Shown: in pieces, positions 1 to 7,455 of the stretch
How the letters are laid out: every line of letters starts with the position of its first letter
How positions within the stretch are numbered: position 1 is the first letter of the stretch
Assembly: GCA_030595125.1 (NCBI GenBank)
Contig: JAUVDV010000053.1
Location: 1-35,789, forward strand
Source: Deltaproteobacteria bacterium
GTDB taxonomy: Bacteria; Myxococcota_A; Polyangia; JAAYKL01
DNA length: 35,789 nucleotides
Direction: 5' to 3'
Program-made: the position numbers and the translations under genes
Notes under the pieces: generated by a model
The model's database searches: none
Told to the model about the DNA's origin: nothing
The model's input: the letters and a program-made list of their open reading frames with translations, nothing else

Positions 1-102
1 GGATCGCAGGTATCGGTGTCAGAATCGGAATCAGTGTCCGTGTCGGTATCCGTATCGGAATCGGTGTCCGTATCAGTATCAGTGTCGGTGTCCGTGTCAG
101 TA
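1..102 (-). repeat. Asp-Thr/Asp-Ser codon repeat tract
   Basis: Six-base degenerate repeats (GAY plus ACN or TCN, read on the minus strand) encode the linker of the truncated lipoprotein. Read on the plus strand the same bases give a Ser-Val repeat, which is a shadow and not a gene. Confidence 0.85.
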
Positions 103-239
103 CTCGCGTCGCCCGGCGGGTTCAACGACCCGAAATCATCGAACGCCCCGCAGGACGTCATCGCCATTAATCCGGCGACAATGAAAAACCACGCCGTAGG
201 CTCGGCGAAGGCGGGCAACGTCTTTGTCATCCATTTCAT
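1..239 (-). CDS. DTD-linker lipoprotein, 3' end outside window
   Basis: This is the N-terminal part of a lipoprotein that runs off the left edge. The protein begins MKWMTK at position 239. It has a hydrophobic signal segment ending in a lipobox (MTSC, Cys30) and then enters an Asp-Thr/Asp-Ser alternating linker of at least 20 residues. The start directly follows the stop codon of the upstream gene (TAA then ATG), and a GGGGAAGG ribosome binding site lies six bases before it, so translation is probably coupled. No folded domain is inside the window. By analogy with the other DTD-linker proteins here it would carry a C-terminal extracytoplasmic domain, but that is inference. A second in-frame ATG at 230 is possible. 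Confidence 0.8.
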   Translation of the reverse strand, partial: MKWMTKTLPAFAEPTAWFFIVAGLMAMTSCGAFDDFGSLNPPGDASTDTDTDTDTDTDTDSDTDTDTDTDSDSDTDTCD

Positions 240-1100
240 TTAAAACCTTCCCCTCAATAACAACCCACCGCCGCCGTCCGTCGGAGCCGGACCGAACCCG
301 GTCACCTTTACGGGGGCGTCGTCCACGTCATCGAAATCCACCACAAAGAAAAGCACCGCTGTCGTGACCAGCCCGGCGGCCGCAAAGCCGAGCAATACCC
401 GGTCCGCCGTCTGCAGACTCCGCGCGGAATCACGATCGTCGAGCCATTTTTCCCTGTCCGCGTCGCTCTCCTCAAGATCCTTGTACTTGCCGTGAACAAC
501 GATGTCGGTGATTCCCCAGGCGATCAACAGCGCACCGGTCACACCGGCGCTAACGTACATGACCGCGGGAGAGACCCCACCCTCGTCCTCGTCGGGCCCC
601 TCCACAACCGGCTCCTCAACAACCGGCTCCTCGACAACCGGCTCCTCTACGACCGGCTCCTCTACAGCCGGCTGGGCCGCGACCGCTTTTTGCAACGAGA
701 GCGCCACAGAACCCCTCAACCACTCGAGCACCACGAAGAACCCGGCCGTGCGCTCGGCCGTAACCTTCTCCCTGTGGGCGTACACAATCTTCAGCGAATA
801 GCTCGTCTCATCCTCAACCACCACGCCGACCGCCACCGCCTCGTCGGCGCCGAGATCGCTCGCCGTTTTGGCCAGACAGTCGCTGTCCTCACATGAGCTC
901 TGTTCCACCTTGACGACCTCGAACCCGGCCTCTTGCGCGCCCTTTGCCACCTCGTCCTCGATCTTCTTCACTGTCTGCGACGATACTTCCCCGCCGTCGG
1001 CCCGCGCGTAGGACACCGGAAGTATCGCCACCTTGTCGGCGGCAGCCGCCACGGGCAGAAGGCACGTGATCAGCGAGCAAATTGCGATCAAGCCTCGCAT
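240..1100 (-). CDS. TolB-like exported membrane protein with PVVEE repeats
   Basis: A 286-residue protein with a cleavable signal peptide (residues 1-20, cut after an Ala-rich site). The following 100-residue domain begins VAILPV and carries a C-E-D-S-D-C-L motif followed by LGAD. This pattern recurs in deltaproteobacterial TolB-N/CsgG-like domains that report on envelope components; that comparison is from memory. Residues 147-167 hold four copies of a PVVEE repeat, likely a spacer. Two hydrophobic segments follow, near 178-197 and 235-255. The gene sits 3' of a porin-like gene (one base between them) and its stop touches the start of the next lipoprotein, so the three form an operon. No specific function is recognised. 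The start is a plain ATG with the signal peptide directly after it. Confidence 0.75.
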   Translation of the reverse strand: MRGLIAICSLITCLLPVAAAADKVAILPVSYARADGGEVSSQTVKKIEDEVAKGAQEAGFEVVKVEQSSCEDSDCLAKTASDLGADEAVAVGVVVEDETSYSLKIVYAHREKVTAERTAGFFVVLEWLRGSVALSLQKAVAAQPAVEEPVVEEPVVEEPVVEEPVVEGPDEDEGGVSPAVMYVSAGVTGALLIAWGITDIVVHGKYKDLEESDADREKWLDDRDSARSLQTADRVLLGFAAAGLVTTAVLFFVVDFDDVDDAPVKVTGFGPAPTDGGGGLLLRGRF

Positions 1101-1976
1101 CTACAGATTCACCCCCACGTTCACGCTTCCCCACACAACCGTCTCGTGAGGCTGGTCTGCGATTTCGTCGTAGTAACCCGAAGGCAGGTTGGGATCGCTC
1201 GTGTCGCTTGCGTGGCTGGCCTCGAAGTTGGTGCGCGCCACGTTGATCGCCGGTATCACGTAGAAATCGTTCGGCAAGGATATGGGCAGCGCTGTCCGGA
1301 AGGTTACGTCGTGTGTGTTATTGACAATGCTATTGTCCTTCCAGATCTTGTAACCATAGCCCAGCGAGATCTCCAAGCCGACTACATTGCCGAATTCGAA
1401 GCTCTTGCCCAGCACCGGATTGATATAGAAGTAGCTGGCGTCCCTCAACTCCTCCTGCAACCCCGCGAAGTAGGCAAAGTTGATGGATAAATCGAGCACA
1501 GAGTAGATCCCGAAGCGCATGCCCGGTTCGAGGTACGAGGGGTTGGTCACCCCCGCCAGGTCCGGATCGGCGGCCGGGAAGAAGTAGTATACAACCCAGA
1601 AATTAAGGCCGAGATCGTGCGGCAACTCCAGATCGTACGTGACGAAAAGATCCTGCTCGGCCCCTATTCCCCTGTCGATGTGACCGCGCACATCGTCGCC
1701 GTTGAGCTGGTACGCGCCCCAATAGCCCACGCCCAGGCCCGTATCGAAGATGGACCAGGTGATACCCGGAGAGATCAACATGTTCTGGTCTCGCTGATCG
1801 TCATCCATGAAGATATTCAGCCCTCTAAAGACATATGCCGTGGCGAAGCCCACATCGAAATTGAGGCCCGCGTCGCCGCCGGTATCTGTCGATGCCTCTA
1901 CTTCCTGCGCCCCGAGGCCACCCCCGGTCAGCGTCAGGATGAACGCCGCCATACACGCAATACCTGCTCTTTTCAT
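1101..1976 (-). CDS. TorF-like putative outer-membrane porin
   Basis: A 291-residue exported protein with a signal peptide ending near Ala-Gln (residues 1-23). The mature region opens with a FDVGFATAYVFRGL segment typical of the TorF/Gcw_chp family of putative porins, whose members begin with a YxFRG strand. The rest alternates aromatic and polar residues in short strands separated by Asp/Gly/Asn turns, as expected for a beta-barrel. The last strand ends in NVGVNL rather than the classical C-terminal Phe. A strong GAGGAGG ribosome binding site precedes the ATG. It is first in a three-gene minus-strand operon and is divergent from hflK. Substrate unknown. The family call is by motif only. Confidence 0.7.
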   Translation of the reverse strand: MKRAGIACMAAFILTLTGGGLGAQEVEASTDTGGDAGLNFDVGFATAYVFRGLNIFMDDDQRDQNMLISPGITWSIFDTGLGVGYWGAYQLNGDDVRGHIDRGIGAEQDLFVTYDLELPHDLGLNFWVVYYFFPAADPDLAGVTNPSYLEPGMRFGIYSVLDLSINFAYFAGLQEELRDASYFYINPVLGKSFEFGNVVGLEISLGYGYKIWKDNSIVNNTHDVTFRTALPISLPNDFYVIPAINVARTNFEASHASDTSDPNLPSGYYDEIADQPHETVVWGSVNVGVNL

Positions 1977-2054
1977 GGTACCTCCTCAGTCTATTTAGCC
2001 AGTCCACTCGTTGACGAACTTCGATAGCATACGAATTTTTAAAGTTTCAACAAC

Positions 2055-2082
2055 TTTACGGGATTCGTTCCTGTGCTATGGT
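2055..2082 (+). promoter_or_regulatory. Putative sigma-70 promoter of hflK
   Basis: TTTACG (2055-2060) and TATGGT (2077-2082) are separated by 16 bases. A TG one base before the -10 box fits an extended -10 element. It lies 42 bases before the hflK start. Seen by eye only. Confidence 0.4.
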
Positions 2083-2123
2083 CCCTCCAACAAGACACCA
2101 CTCATCATCAAGGGGAAAAATAA

Positions 2124-3152
2124 ATGAACCAAAATATGCATCCATTTCCGGGAGGCTCGCCGCTGGGCGACATCGTGAAGATTCTCAAGAAACACAAATC
2201 CTATGTCGTCATCGCGGGCATCGTGCTGTTCGCACTAATCATCGGGAGCATGTCGGCGTATCAGGTCGAACCCGAGGAGGTGGGCGTGGAGACCAGGTTC
2301 GGGAAATTTTTGCGGATCACCGACCCCGGGCTCAACTGGAAGATCCCTTTCATGGATCTCGTGGATACCATTCCAGCAAAACAACAGCTCAAGGCCGAAT
2401 TCGGATTTCGCACGGTGGACGCGGGGGTCAAGTCCTCGTTCACCCGGGATCGCTCGACATACAGAGAGTCGATGATGCTCACCGGCGACATGAATGTGGC
2501 GGTTGTCGAGTGGATTGTCCATTACCAGATCAATGACCCCGAGGCTTACATGTTCAAAGTGAGAAACGTGGACATGACCCTGCGCGCCCTGTCTGAAGCC
2601 ACCATGAGGGAGGTCGTGGGCGATTACTCGGTCACCGAGGTGCTCACCCGGGGTCGGGAGGAGGTCCTGCAAAAAGCCAAGGACAAGCTGACCGCGCTCT
2701 GCGACATCTACGAGACCGGGCTCACCATCCAGCGAATAGAGCTCAAGGACTCCGCCCCGCCGGATCCGGTCAAGCCCTCCTTCAACGAGGTGAACCAGGC
2801 CGAGCAGGAGCGCGACCGCCTACAGAACGACGCGTGGGCCCAGTACAACCGGGAGATCCCAAAGGCACGCGGGCAGGCGCTCCAGATGATCCAGGAGGCC
2901 GAAGGGTACGCGGTAGAGCGCGTGAACATGGCCCGCGGTGAGGTTGCGCGCTTCCTCCATCTCCAAAAGGAATACGAAGCCGCTCCAAGCGTCACCCGAA
3001 CCAGGCTCTACCTGGAAACCATGAACAAGGTCATCCCGATGGCCGGCAAGAAGATCTACGTGGACGAGGGCGCCAAGGAGGGCGTCATTCCAATGCTCTT
3101 CCCCATGGGTAACGTCGGGCCTGCAGGCGCCACGAAGGGAGGTGCGCGATGA
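2124..3152 (+). CDS. hflK: HflK, SPFH-domain modulator of FtsH
   Basis: A 342-residue SPFH/band-7 protein. It has a short cytoplasmic head, one membrane anchor (about residues 27-45) and the family hallmark VEPEEVGVETRFGKF followed by PGLNWKIPF. The SPFH fold continues to about residue 210, then a charged helix rich in Glu/Arg/Gln (about 225-310) that in this family forms the ring wall. HflK and HflC form a large membrane cage around the FtsH protease and regulate degradation of membrane proteins. The ribosome binding site AAGGGG lies 8 bases upstream. The stop overlaps the hflC start by four bases (ATGA), so the two are translationally coupled. E. coli HflK is longer, with a Gly-rich N-terminus that is absent here. 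Confidence 0.92.
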   Translation: MNQNMHPFPGGSPLGDIVKILKKHKSYVVIAGIVLFALIIGSMSAYQVEPEEVGVETRFGKFLRITDPGLNWKIPFMDLVDTIPAKQQLKAEFGFRTVDAGVKSSFTRDRSTYRESMMLTGDMNVAVVEWIVHYQINDPEAYMFKVRNVDMTLRALSEATMREVVGDYSVTEVLTRGREEVLQKAKDKLTALCDIYETGLTIQRIELKDSAPPDPVKPSFNEVNQAEQERDRLQNDAWAQYNREIPKARGQALQMIQEAEGYAVERVNMARGEVARFLHLQKEYEAAPSVTRTRLYLETMNKVIPMAGKKIYVDEGAKEGVIPMLFPMGNVGPAGATKGGAR

Positions 3153-4342
3153 AAAAGCCACAAATAGTCGCAATCGTTGCGGTCGTGCTCGGACTCATCG
3201 TCATCTACAACGCCGCGTACACCGTCGGACAGGCCCAGCAGGCTGTCATCGTCCGGTTCGGAAAGATCGTCGAAACCGTCCTCGAGCCCGGTCTTCATTT
3301 CAAGACCCCCTTCGTGGACGACGTGCGCATCTTCGAAAAACGCTGGCTGGAGTGGGACGGCGACCCCAACCAGATAACCACCGCCGACAAGCGCTACATC
3401 TCCATCGACGTCTTCGCCCGATGGAGGATCGCCGATCTCAACGTCTTTGTGGAGAAGCTCAGCAACGAAACCCGCGCCCAGAGCCGTCTCGACGATATCA
3501 TCGACAGCTCCACGCGCAACGTGGTGGCCAACCACAACCTCATCGAGGCCATCCGCACAACCAACAGGCAGTTCGTGGAGACCGACGAGGAGATGCGCGC
3601 CGCCGGCGGCAAGACGGACGAGGAAAAGGACAAGGCCAAAGCCGAGAAAGACCGGGAAGCCGAGATAACCAAACGCGAAGCCGAAAAGAAAACAGAAAAA
3701 ACACAGGAACAAGAAGAAGAACAGGATGAAGATGATCGGATCGCCGTGGACGGCGGAGTTGCCGAGGAACTTGTCAAGACTCCCGTTGCTGTTGAACCAC
3801 CCGAGGAAGCACAACCGTCTTCGGGCGACGACATGCTCATCGGCGGCGCCCGGAACAAAGAGGGCTCGTACCGTATCGAGGTGGGTCGACAGAAGCTCAC
3901 CCGGCTCATCCTCGAAAACGCGCGCCAGGACGCGGCCAAGCTCGGCATCGAGCTCAAGGACGTGCAGATCAAGCGCATCGACTACATCGAGAGTGTGCAG
4001 GTCAAGGTGTTCGACCGGATGATCTCCGAGCGGCGTCGGGTAGCAGAGGCCTTCCGATCCCAGGGTCAGGGTCTCTCGGCGGAGATCCTTGGAAAGAAGG
4101 AACGCGAATTCAAGAACATCCAGTCCGGCGCCTATCGGAAATCCCAGGAGATCAAGGGGCGCGCGGACGCCAAGGCCGCCGGTATCTACGCAACGGCCTA
4201 CAAGACGGATCCGGAGTTTTACAAGTTCCTCAAGACCCTGGAGAGCTACGAACAAACGATAGATGAGGACACCTGGCTGCTGCTGACCACCGACGCCGAC
4301 TACATTCATCACTTGAGTAAGATGAAGGGATCTGCGCGCTGA
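3149..4342 (+). CDS. hflC: HflC, SPFH-domain FtsH modulator with charged insertion
   Basis: A 397-residue partner of HflK. It has one N-terminal membrane segment (about 5-22), then the SPFH core (QAVIVRFGKIVETVLEPGLHFKTPF is split here by position 30-55), and ends with the helical ring-forming segment, where the ERRR near 294-297 and a Glu/Arg/Ala-rich stretch resemble other HflC proteins. E. coli HflC has about 334 residues. The excess is a Lys/Glu/Asp-rich insertion at about residues 144-243, placed between the SPFH core and the GRQKLTRLIL helix. The insertion starts coiled-coil-like and ends in a Pro-rich, acidic loop. The gene overlaps hflK by four bases and is followed by an overlapping J-domain gene. 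Confidence 0.9.
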   Translation: MKKPQIVAIVAVVLGLIVIYNAAYTVGQAQQAVIVRFGKIVETVLEPGLHFKTPFVDDVRIFEKRWLEWDGDPNQITTADKRYISIDVFARWRIADLNVFVEKLSNETRAQSRLDDIIDSSTRNVVANHNLIEAIRTTNRQFVETDEEMRAAGGKTDEEKDKAKAEKDREAEITKREAEKKTEKTQEQEEEQDEDDRIAVDGGVAEELVKTPVAVEPPEEAQPSSGDDMLIGGARNKEGSYRIEVGRQKLTRLILENARQDAAKLGIELKDVQIKRIDYIESVQVKVFDRMISERRRVAEAFRSQGQGLSAEILGKKEREFKNIQSGAYRKSQEIKGRADAKAAGIYATAYKTDPEFYKFLKTLESYEQTIDEDTWLLLTTDADYIHHLSKMKGSAR

Positions 4343-4800
4343 TCGATTTCGACCCATCCATCGACTACTACTCGGTCCTGGGTGTAGGCCACCGCGCGGA
4401 TCAGGCGGAGATCACCCGGGCCTACCGCGAACTCGCAGCGCGCTACCATCCGGACAAACACCAGGGCAACGAGCTGGAAGAACTGGCCCAGGAGAAGCTC
4501 TCCGAGCTGAACAAGGCTCACTCGGTGCTCTCCCGCGCAGAGACCCGCGCGAACTACGACGCGGCCAGGCGAGGCGCAATTCCGCCCCATGCCGGAAGGC
4601 CATCCGGCACGGCGGGGGTTTCACCGCGACGGGGCGTCTTCGGAACGATCAGGAGCATCCTGATCATCATGCTGCTCTTCACCGCCCTCCCCTACATCTT
4701 CAGGATCTTCAAGAACCCGAAGACGCTTCTGGTGATAGCCGTTGTCATCGCCATCGCCTGGTGGGGCCCCAGAATTGTGCGCTACTTTAAAAAGAAATAA
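4339..4800 (+). CDS. Membrane-anchored J-domain (DnaJ-like) protein, CTG start
   Basis: The frame encodes a J domain (residues 9-70: DYYSVLGV, the HPD motif at 37-39, and an RANYD-like end) followed by a Pro/Gly linker and two hydrophobic segments ending in RYFKKK. J domains stimulate the ATPase of DnaK-type Hsp70 partners, so this would recruit DnaK to the membrane. No ATG, GTG or TTG can include the whole J domain. The frame is closed by a TAA at 4318-4320, and the only sensible start is CTG at 4339, overlapping the hflC stop, with GAAGGGA eight bases upstream. An ATG at 4525 would remove the J domain. Its location suggests co-operation of HflKC-FtsH with a chaperone; that is inference. Confidence 0.8.
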   Translation: MIDFDPSIDYYSVLGVGHRADQAEITRAYRELAARYHPDKHQGNELEELAQEKLSELNKAHSVLSRAETRANYDAARRGAIPPHAGRPSGTAGVSPRRGVFGTIRSILIIMLLFTALPYIFRIFKNPKTLLVIAVVIAIAWWGPRIVRYFKKK

Positions 4801-4804
4801 TGCT

Positions 4805-4905
4805 CATCTGAATCCAGTCCTGTTGACTGGCCTGTTCACCGCGCCCTTCTCCCGCGGGTGTAAAACCCGCGGCCACGATGCGCTTCGCGCAAGCCCTGCG
4901 GGCTT
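4805..4905. repeat. Intergenic repeat family 2, copy 1
   Basis: This stretch matches 6186-6274 over most of its length. Shared blocks include GGCCTGTTC, CCGCGCCCTT and GATGCGCTTCGCGCAAGCCC. It contains a perfect eight-pair hairpin (4852-4872, loop GTAAA) in the part that differs from the second copy. It lies just 3' of the J-domain gene. Confidence 0.7.
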
Positions 4906-4918
4906 CAGGAGAGTCTTC

Positions 4919-4965
4919 GATCTCCCCTCCCTGTAATGGGGAGGGGCCGGGGGTGGGGTCGGCTT
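4919..4965 (+). repeat. Hairpin repeat family 1, divergent copy E
   Basis: A perfect eight-pair stem (CCCCTCCC with GGGAGGGG, 4924-4946) is followed by CCGGGGGTGGGGT. This resembles copies at 5564, 23567, 31174 and 35636. It sits between convergent genes and could act as a bidirectional terminator, although no U-tract follows. Confidence 0.6.
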
Positions 4966-5547
4966 TTAAGGGGCGTCTTTTACGCAGAGAACGTAGAACT
5001 CGTCGCTGAGCAGCTCGCAGGTCCAGGCAGCGCCGCCAAGTGGCATCATCGACCTGCCGTCGTCCGCGCTGGTCACCGTGCACTCCTCGTCCATCCAGAA
5101 ATCCATACTCTGGATTCCGGTGGTGAACATGTCAGAACAGTCATCGCTCGAGGAGCACGAGTCACAATCGCTCGAACCGCAGTTGTCCAGTATTCCCTTG
5201 AATTCGTCGAGAGTGGGCAGGCGCCAGTTGCCGCTACATTCCCCGGACGCGTCGGCGCCGGTAATGGCGGAGGCGCTGCCGGTACTACATGCCGCTCCAT
5301 CCCAGCTCATCCCGACCGGGCACCTTGTCCAGCAGAGATCCGCGCCGTCATCGTATGCCTCGTCGTCATCGCACGGATCACTATCGGTATCGGTGTCCGT
5401 GTCGGTATCCGAATCCGTATCGGCGTCGGTGTCGGTATCCCCGGCATCCGGCGGCAGTTCGTCCCAGATCTTTGCAACGCCCAGAGCCGGGTCACACGCG
5501 GCAACGCAAAACACGATTGAAGCCAATATTGCCAAAGTCCTTAACAT
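4966..5547 (-). CDS. DUF1566-like lipoprotein with DTD linker
   Basis: A 193-residue lipoprotein with lipobox CVAAC (Cys18) and a short DTD/DSD linker (about residues 36-57). The C-terminal domain is Cys-rich and contains NWRLPTLDEFKGIL, the signature of the DUF1566/Lcl C-terminal family of exported proteins, and a late AWTCELLSDEFYVLCV strand. Ten or more Cys suggest disulfides outside the cytoplasm. A good AAGGAGGG ribosome binding site precedes the ATG and overlaps the edge of hairpin repeat copy A. It is monocistronic in appearance, convergent with the J-domain gene and divergent from tadA. The biochemical role is unknown. Confidence 0.8.
   Translation of the reverse strand: MLRTLAILASIVFCVAACDPALGVAKIWDELPPDAGDTDTDADTDSDTDTDTDTDSDPCDDDEAYDDGADLCWTRCPVGMSWDGAACSTGSASAITGADASGECSGNWRLPTLDEFKGILDNCGSSDCDSCSSSDDCSDMFTTGIQSMDFWMDEECTVTSADDGRSMMPLGGAAWTCELLSDEFYVLCVKDAP
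5376..5442 (-). repeat. Short Asp-Thr/Asp-Ser codon repeat tract
   Basis: Six-base degenerate repeats on the minus strand encode the linker of the DUF1566-like lipoprotein. This is one of six such tracts in the window. Confidence 0.75.
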
Positions 5548-5563
5548 GTTTCATTCCCTCCTT

Positions 5564-5620
5564 GAAGCTGGTCGCCGTCATCTTCCCCTTCCCCTCGCAG
5601 GGGAAGGCCGGGATGGGGTT
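5564..5620 (+). repeat. Hairpin repeat family 1, copy A
   Basis: It starts GAAGCTGG, continues with TCATCTTCCC, then has a nine-pair stem CCTTCCCCT/AGGGGAAGG with loop CGC (5587-5607), and ends GCCGGGATGGGGTT. The same order of blocks is found at 23567-23625 and, inverted, at 31174-31230, with identical stems and different loops. Confidence 0.8.
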
Positions 5621-5675
5621 CCCTAGAGTCTACCCAAAGCTAACGCTTTGGTCCATTCATTCGATGCATCGTCGT

Positions 5676-5704
5676 TTGACAATTTGCGGGCGCGACGGAT
5701 AGCC
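5676..5704 (+). promoter_or_regulatory. Putative promoter of tadA
   Basis: A perfect TTGACA (5676-5681) is followed 16-17 bases later by a weak -10 (GATAGC or ATAGCC). The expected transcription start falls at or just before the GTG start codon at 5712, so the message may be leaderless. No Shine-Dalgarno sequence is visible. Confidence 0.35.
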
Positions 5705-5711
5705 TGTCGGC

Positions 5712-6182
5712 GTGATCGACGAAGAGCACAATATGTACATGGGCCTGGCCCTCGACCTGGCGATACGCGCATCGTCGCACGGAGAGGTGCCGGTGGGCGC
5801 CGTGGTGGTCAAGGACGGCCGCGTAATCGGCCACGGCTCCAATCGCCGCGAGCAAGATCAGGACCCCCTCGCCCACGCCGAGATCCTGGCCATCTCGCAG
5901 GCGGCCCACGACACCGGGTTCTGGCGCCTGGACGACACAACCATCTACGTCACGTTGGAGCCCTGCCCGATGTGCGCCGGCGCCATAATCAACGCCCGGA
6001 TCCCGAGGGTCGTTTACGGCTGCGACGACCCCAAAGCCGGGGCCGCCGGAACCCTGTACAACATCCTTGGGGACGACCGCCTCAACCACCGCTGCGAGGT
6101 CATCCGCGGCATCCGGGCAAAGGAATCGTCAAAACTACTCCAGGATTTTTTTCAGAATCTGAGAAAACAGGGAAAGAAATAG
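5712..6182 (+). CDS. tadA: tRNA-specific adenosine deaminase TadA
   Basis: A 156-residue cytidine-deaminase-fold enzyme. It deaminates adenosine 34 of tRNA-Arg(ACG) to inosine in the cytoplasm, allowing wobble decoding. The zinc and catalytic residues are visible: HAE (His55, Glu57) and PCPMCAGA (Cys85, Cys88). EVPVGAVVV near residues 25-33 and the DPLAHAEI context are typical of TadA rather than of free-nucleoside deaminases. Length is normal for the family. The chosen start is GTG at 5712, because the next Met (residue 8) would trim the first helix. No ribosome binding site is seen; see the upstream promoter entry. Confidence 0.94.
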   Translation: MIDEEHNMYMGLALDLAIRASSHGEVPVGAVVVKDGRVIGHGSNRREQDQDPLAHAEILAISQAAHDTGFWRLDDTTIYVTLEPCPMCAGAIINARIPRVVYGCDDPKAGAAGTLYNILGDDRLNHRCEVIRGIRAKESSKLLQDFFQNLRKQGKK

Positions 6183-6185
6183 GTT

Positions 6186-6274
6186 CATCCGGATCCAGCA
6201 GTGCTGACAGGCCTGTTCGCCGCGCCCTTATGAGGACGCGGTCAGGATGCGCTTCGCGCAAGCCCGCCGGGCTT
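6186..6274. repeat. Intergenic repeat family 2, copy 2
   Basis: It is similar to 4805-4905, sharing GGCCTGTTCRCCGCGCCCTT and GATGCGCTTCGCGCAAGCCC. The central hairpin differs: here CCGCG/CGCGG with an inner CCT/AGG around 6219-6240. Like copy 1 it lies directly after the stop codon of a plus-strand gene. Confidence 0.7.
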
Positions 6275-6319
6275 GGCCGGTAGCTCCCCCGGGGGTTGCA
6301 GAAACGTAGGTCATACTGA

Positions 6320-6341
6320 CCGCGCCCTATTCAGGGCGCGG
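6320..6341. repeat. Perfect nine-pair hairpin between tadA and VWA gene
   Basis: CCGCGCCCT and AGGGCGCGG flank the loop ATTC. The stem is related to the CCGCGCCCTT core of the neighbouring repeat family 2. It lies between convergent genes and may stop transcription in either direction, though no U-run is present. Confidence 0.6.
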
Positions 6342-6369
6342 TGCGCAACGGCGAGTGGTTGCCCTGTCG

Positions 6370-7455
6370 TTATTCCAAAATGGTTTCGCAACCGAAAGAG
6401 GCGTACACCTCGGAAACAATGCCCCATTTATAATCGTAGCAAAGCTGGCTGCACAGCTCGATGGTATCCTCGTCCAGCCAGTGCCATCCGGAAGTATTTG
6501 AGCAGTCCTCGCTGAACGGAATTATTACGCCGTCCACGTACAGGTTGACCATCGCGGGATCCTTGGACGCGCTCGCGTCAAGAGAATCCCAGTCCACATC
6601 GAATTTGCATTCGGTGGTCGTCGCAGCGATCTCCTGCAGCGCGGTCATCAACTGATCGGAGCCCTCATCGGTCTGTGCGGGGTAGTAGTCGCCTGTACCG
6701 CCGAGTGAAGCTACCGTGGAGAGCACCTCATCCCATACATCCCACACCCCGCCGAGGCCTATGACGAAAGTGCTTACCCCCCAGAAGTCGTGATACTCGA
6801 TGACCTTTGAGTAGGTATTCTGATCGTCGAGGCACGCGAGTGGAGTGGGACAGGTAGGTGCTGTTGAGATACACGTGCTGCAGCTCAACGTGGGATCGCT
6901 GGAGCAGTTGGGGGCGCCGTCCGTCGCGAGAATGACGAACTTCTCGGATTCCGTCTCGATGTTCACGAGATACTCGTATGTCTTGTGCAGCGCCGCAGCC
7001 GTGGGCGTCCCTCCGCCATTGGGGTAACCCCCGATGAGCGCAACTTCGATGTCCGCCGCGTTGATCGGGGCGATGGGCACGACGGGATCCTCGTCATTGA
7101 CATCGCAACCGACCTCGTTGGGAAAAAGGAGCAGCCCGAACTGGATCTGGTTGTCCATCTGAGCGGTGCTGACCGTAATGGCGTCGACGCATGCCGGCCA
7201 CGCGTTTGTGCCGTCTACCCCCATGCTTCCCGACCGATCCAGCACGATCATCATGAGCGGCGGATGCCCCGCAACCGGGAAATCCACACCCTCACACTCC
7301 TCGTTGGTGTCGGTGTCGCCCGAGTCAACGCCCCCGTCGTCGCTCGTTCCCGAATCGAGCGGGCTCACCTTGTGATTGCCGTCGTTGCACGCAGCAACGA
7401 GCCAGAGAAACAGCGTCGCGGTCAGAACTGCCACCTGGATAGATTTGTTGCTCAT
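6370..7455 (-). CDS. VWA-domain lipoprotein
   Basis: A 361-residue lipoprotein (lipobox LVAAC, Cys23) with a short acidic linker and a von Willebrand A domain. The MIDAS metal site is intact: D73-R-S-G-S-M, a Thr in GGGTPTA, and the Asp in ATDGAP. The last 85 residues form a Cys-containing module (NLYVDG, IPFSEDC, GWHW, ELC, FGC) that also ends the two VWA lipoproteins at 23630 and 24962. Translation starts at 7455, where ATGA overlaps the stop of cobO. The open frame extends upstream to 8070, but those residues are only the shadow of cobO, and the lipobox fixes the true start. VWA domains bind protein ligands through a metal ion; the ligand here is unknown. Confidence 0.88.
   Translation of the reverse strand: MSNKSIQVAVLTATLFLWLVAACNDGNHKVSPLDSGTSDDGGVDSGDTDTNEECEGVDFPVAGHPPLMMIVLDRSGSMGVDGTNAWPACVDAITVSTAQMDNQIQFGLLLFPNEVGCDVNDEDPVVPIAPINAADIEVALIGGYPNGGGTPTAAALHKTYEYLVNIETESEKFVILATDGAPNCSSDPTLSCSTCISTAPTCPTPLACLDDQNTYSKVIEYHDFWGVSTFVIGLGGVWDVWDEVLSTVASLGGTGDYYPAQTDEGSDQLMTALQEIAATTTECKFDVDWDSLDASASKDPAMVNLYVDGVIIPFSEDCSNTSGWHWLDEDTIELCSQLCYDYKWGIVSEVYASFGCETILE

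Noticed and set aside
16-243. Plus-strand ORF with Ser-Val repeats
   Set aside because: It is the antisense of the DTD-coding tract. The minus-strand reading has a signal peptide, lipobox and ribosome binding site. Similar antisense ORFs at 5078-5626, 12982-13386, 24495-25154 and 25839-26324 were dropped for the same reason.
3056-4357. 433-codon minus-strand ORF
   Set aside because: It lies antisense to hflC, whose domain structure is clear. The product is low-complexity with no recognisable domain; long shadows are expected at this GC content.
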